Origin: Bacillota bacterium
GTDB lineage: Bacteria > Bacillota > Clostridia > Acetivibrionales > DSM-1351
Direction of reading: 5' to 3'
Length of the DNA: 5,589 nt
Assembly (NCBI GenBank): GCA_023398105.1
Contig: JAEWST010000111.1
Location: 1 to 5,589, forward strand
Shown here one piece after another: positions 5,445-5,589 of the stretch (position 1 is its first letter; every line of letters starts with the position of its first letter). The notes below the pieces were generated by a model, which was not told where the DNA came from, ran no database searches, and was given only the letters and a program-made list of their open reading frames with translations. A program made the position numbers and the translations under genes.

Positions 5445-5589
5445 GTGCGGTAGCATTATCAATGGAAAGCTGAGTTAGAAATAATTGAATGAATTAGTTG
5501 ATGAGACGAAGTTCTTTTGCTGAAAAACTGACACCATGTCGGTTTTAGCACACTATGAACCATGGATGGTGAATGTGTGCGACAGCAAA
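5445..5589 (+). other. Structured non-coding segment; possible 5' portion of a group II intron
   Basis: The segment begins GTGCG, the group II intron 5' consensus (GUGYG), and has no open reading frame of useful length on either strand. It folds readily. AAAACTGAC (5524-5532) pairs with GTCGGTTTT (5538-5546) around ACCAT. GCACAC (5548-5553) pairs with GTGTGC (5575-5580) and encloses ACC/GGT pairs. The higher G+C and serial hairpins contrast with the AT-rich spacers elsewhere in the window. A second GTGCGAC match at 5577-5583 is an alternative intron start at the window edge. Without the reverse-transcriptase gene or domain V, both of which would lie to the right, this identity stays tentative. 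It could also be another structured RNA, or the first hairpin could be a terminator. Confidence 0.3.

Noticed and set aside
5524..5546. Hairpin with terminal TTTT as the intrinsic terminator of the operon
   Set aside because: The Ts are part of the stem and are followed by AGCAC, so there is no free U-run. It lies 130 bases past the stop within a larger folded segment.

Overview
The window reads as chromosomal DNA from a low-GC Gram-positive bacterium, most likely a member of the Clostridia. The AT-rich spacers, purine-rich ribosome binding sites 8-10 bases from their starts, and an EngB/YsxC GTPase beside a DUF445 membrane protein all fit this. No rRNA or other species-level marker is present, so the genus is open.

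Layout. Bases 1-120 are a GC-richer, hairpin-rich segment that could be the edge of an IS200/IS605-type element or a structured RNA. Bases 121-300 are AT-rich with no gene. Two leftward genes follow: a DUF445 membrane protein (301-1551) and the ribosome-assembly GTPase engB (1941-2744). The spacer between them holds a 13-bp inverted repeat and a decayed second copy of the engB 3' end. A 547-base, very AT-rich intergenic region (2745-3291) separates these from a rightward two-gene operon. That operon encodes a C5-cytosine DNA methyltransferase (3322-4419) and an NgoFVII-type, phospholipase-D-fold restriction endonuclease (4416-5393), with overlapping stop and start codons. The last ~196 bases are non-coding, rich in hairpins, and may be the beginning of a group II intron.

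How the parts work together. The two rightward genes form a compact Type II restriction-modification system. The methyltransferase protects host sites and is translated first, and the nuclease cuts unmodified DNA. A strong-looking extended -10 promoter (3252-3281) drives them. Immediately downstream of its -10 lies TGAACGTATGTTCG (3293-3306), a near-perfect match to the Gram-positive LexA/DinR SOS box. If functional, it places the whole system under SOS control, a regulatory arrangement not typical of Type II systems. It also argues that the methyltransferase starts at ATG 3322 and not at the upstream GTG. The leftward genes are housekeeping, and the restriction-modification module looks like an accessory insertion upstream of engB.
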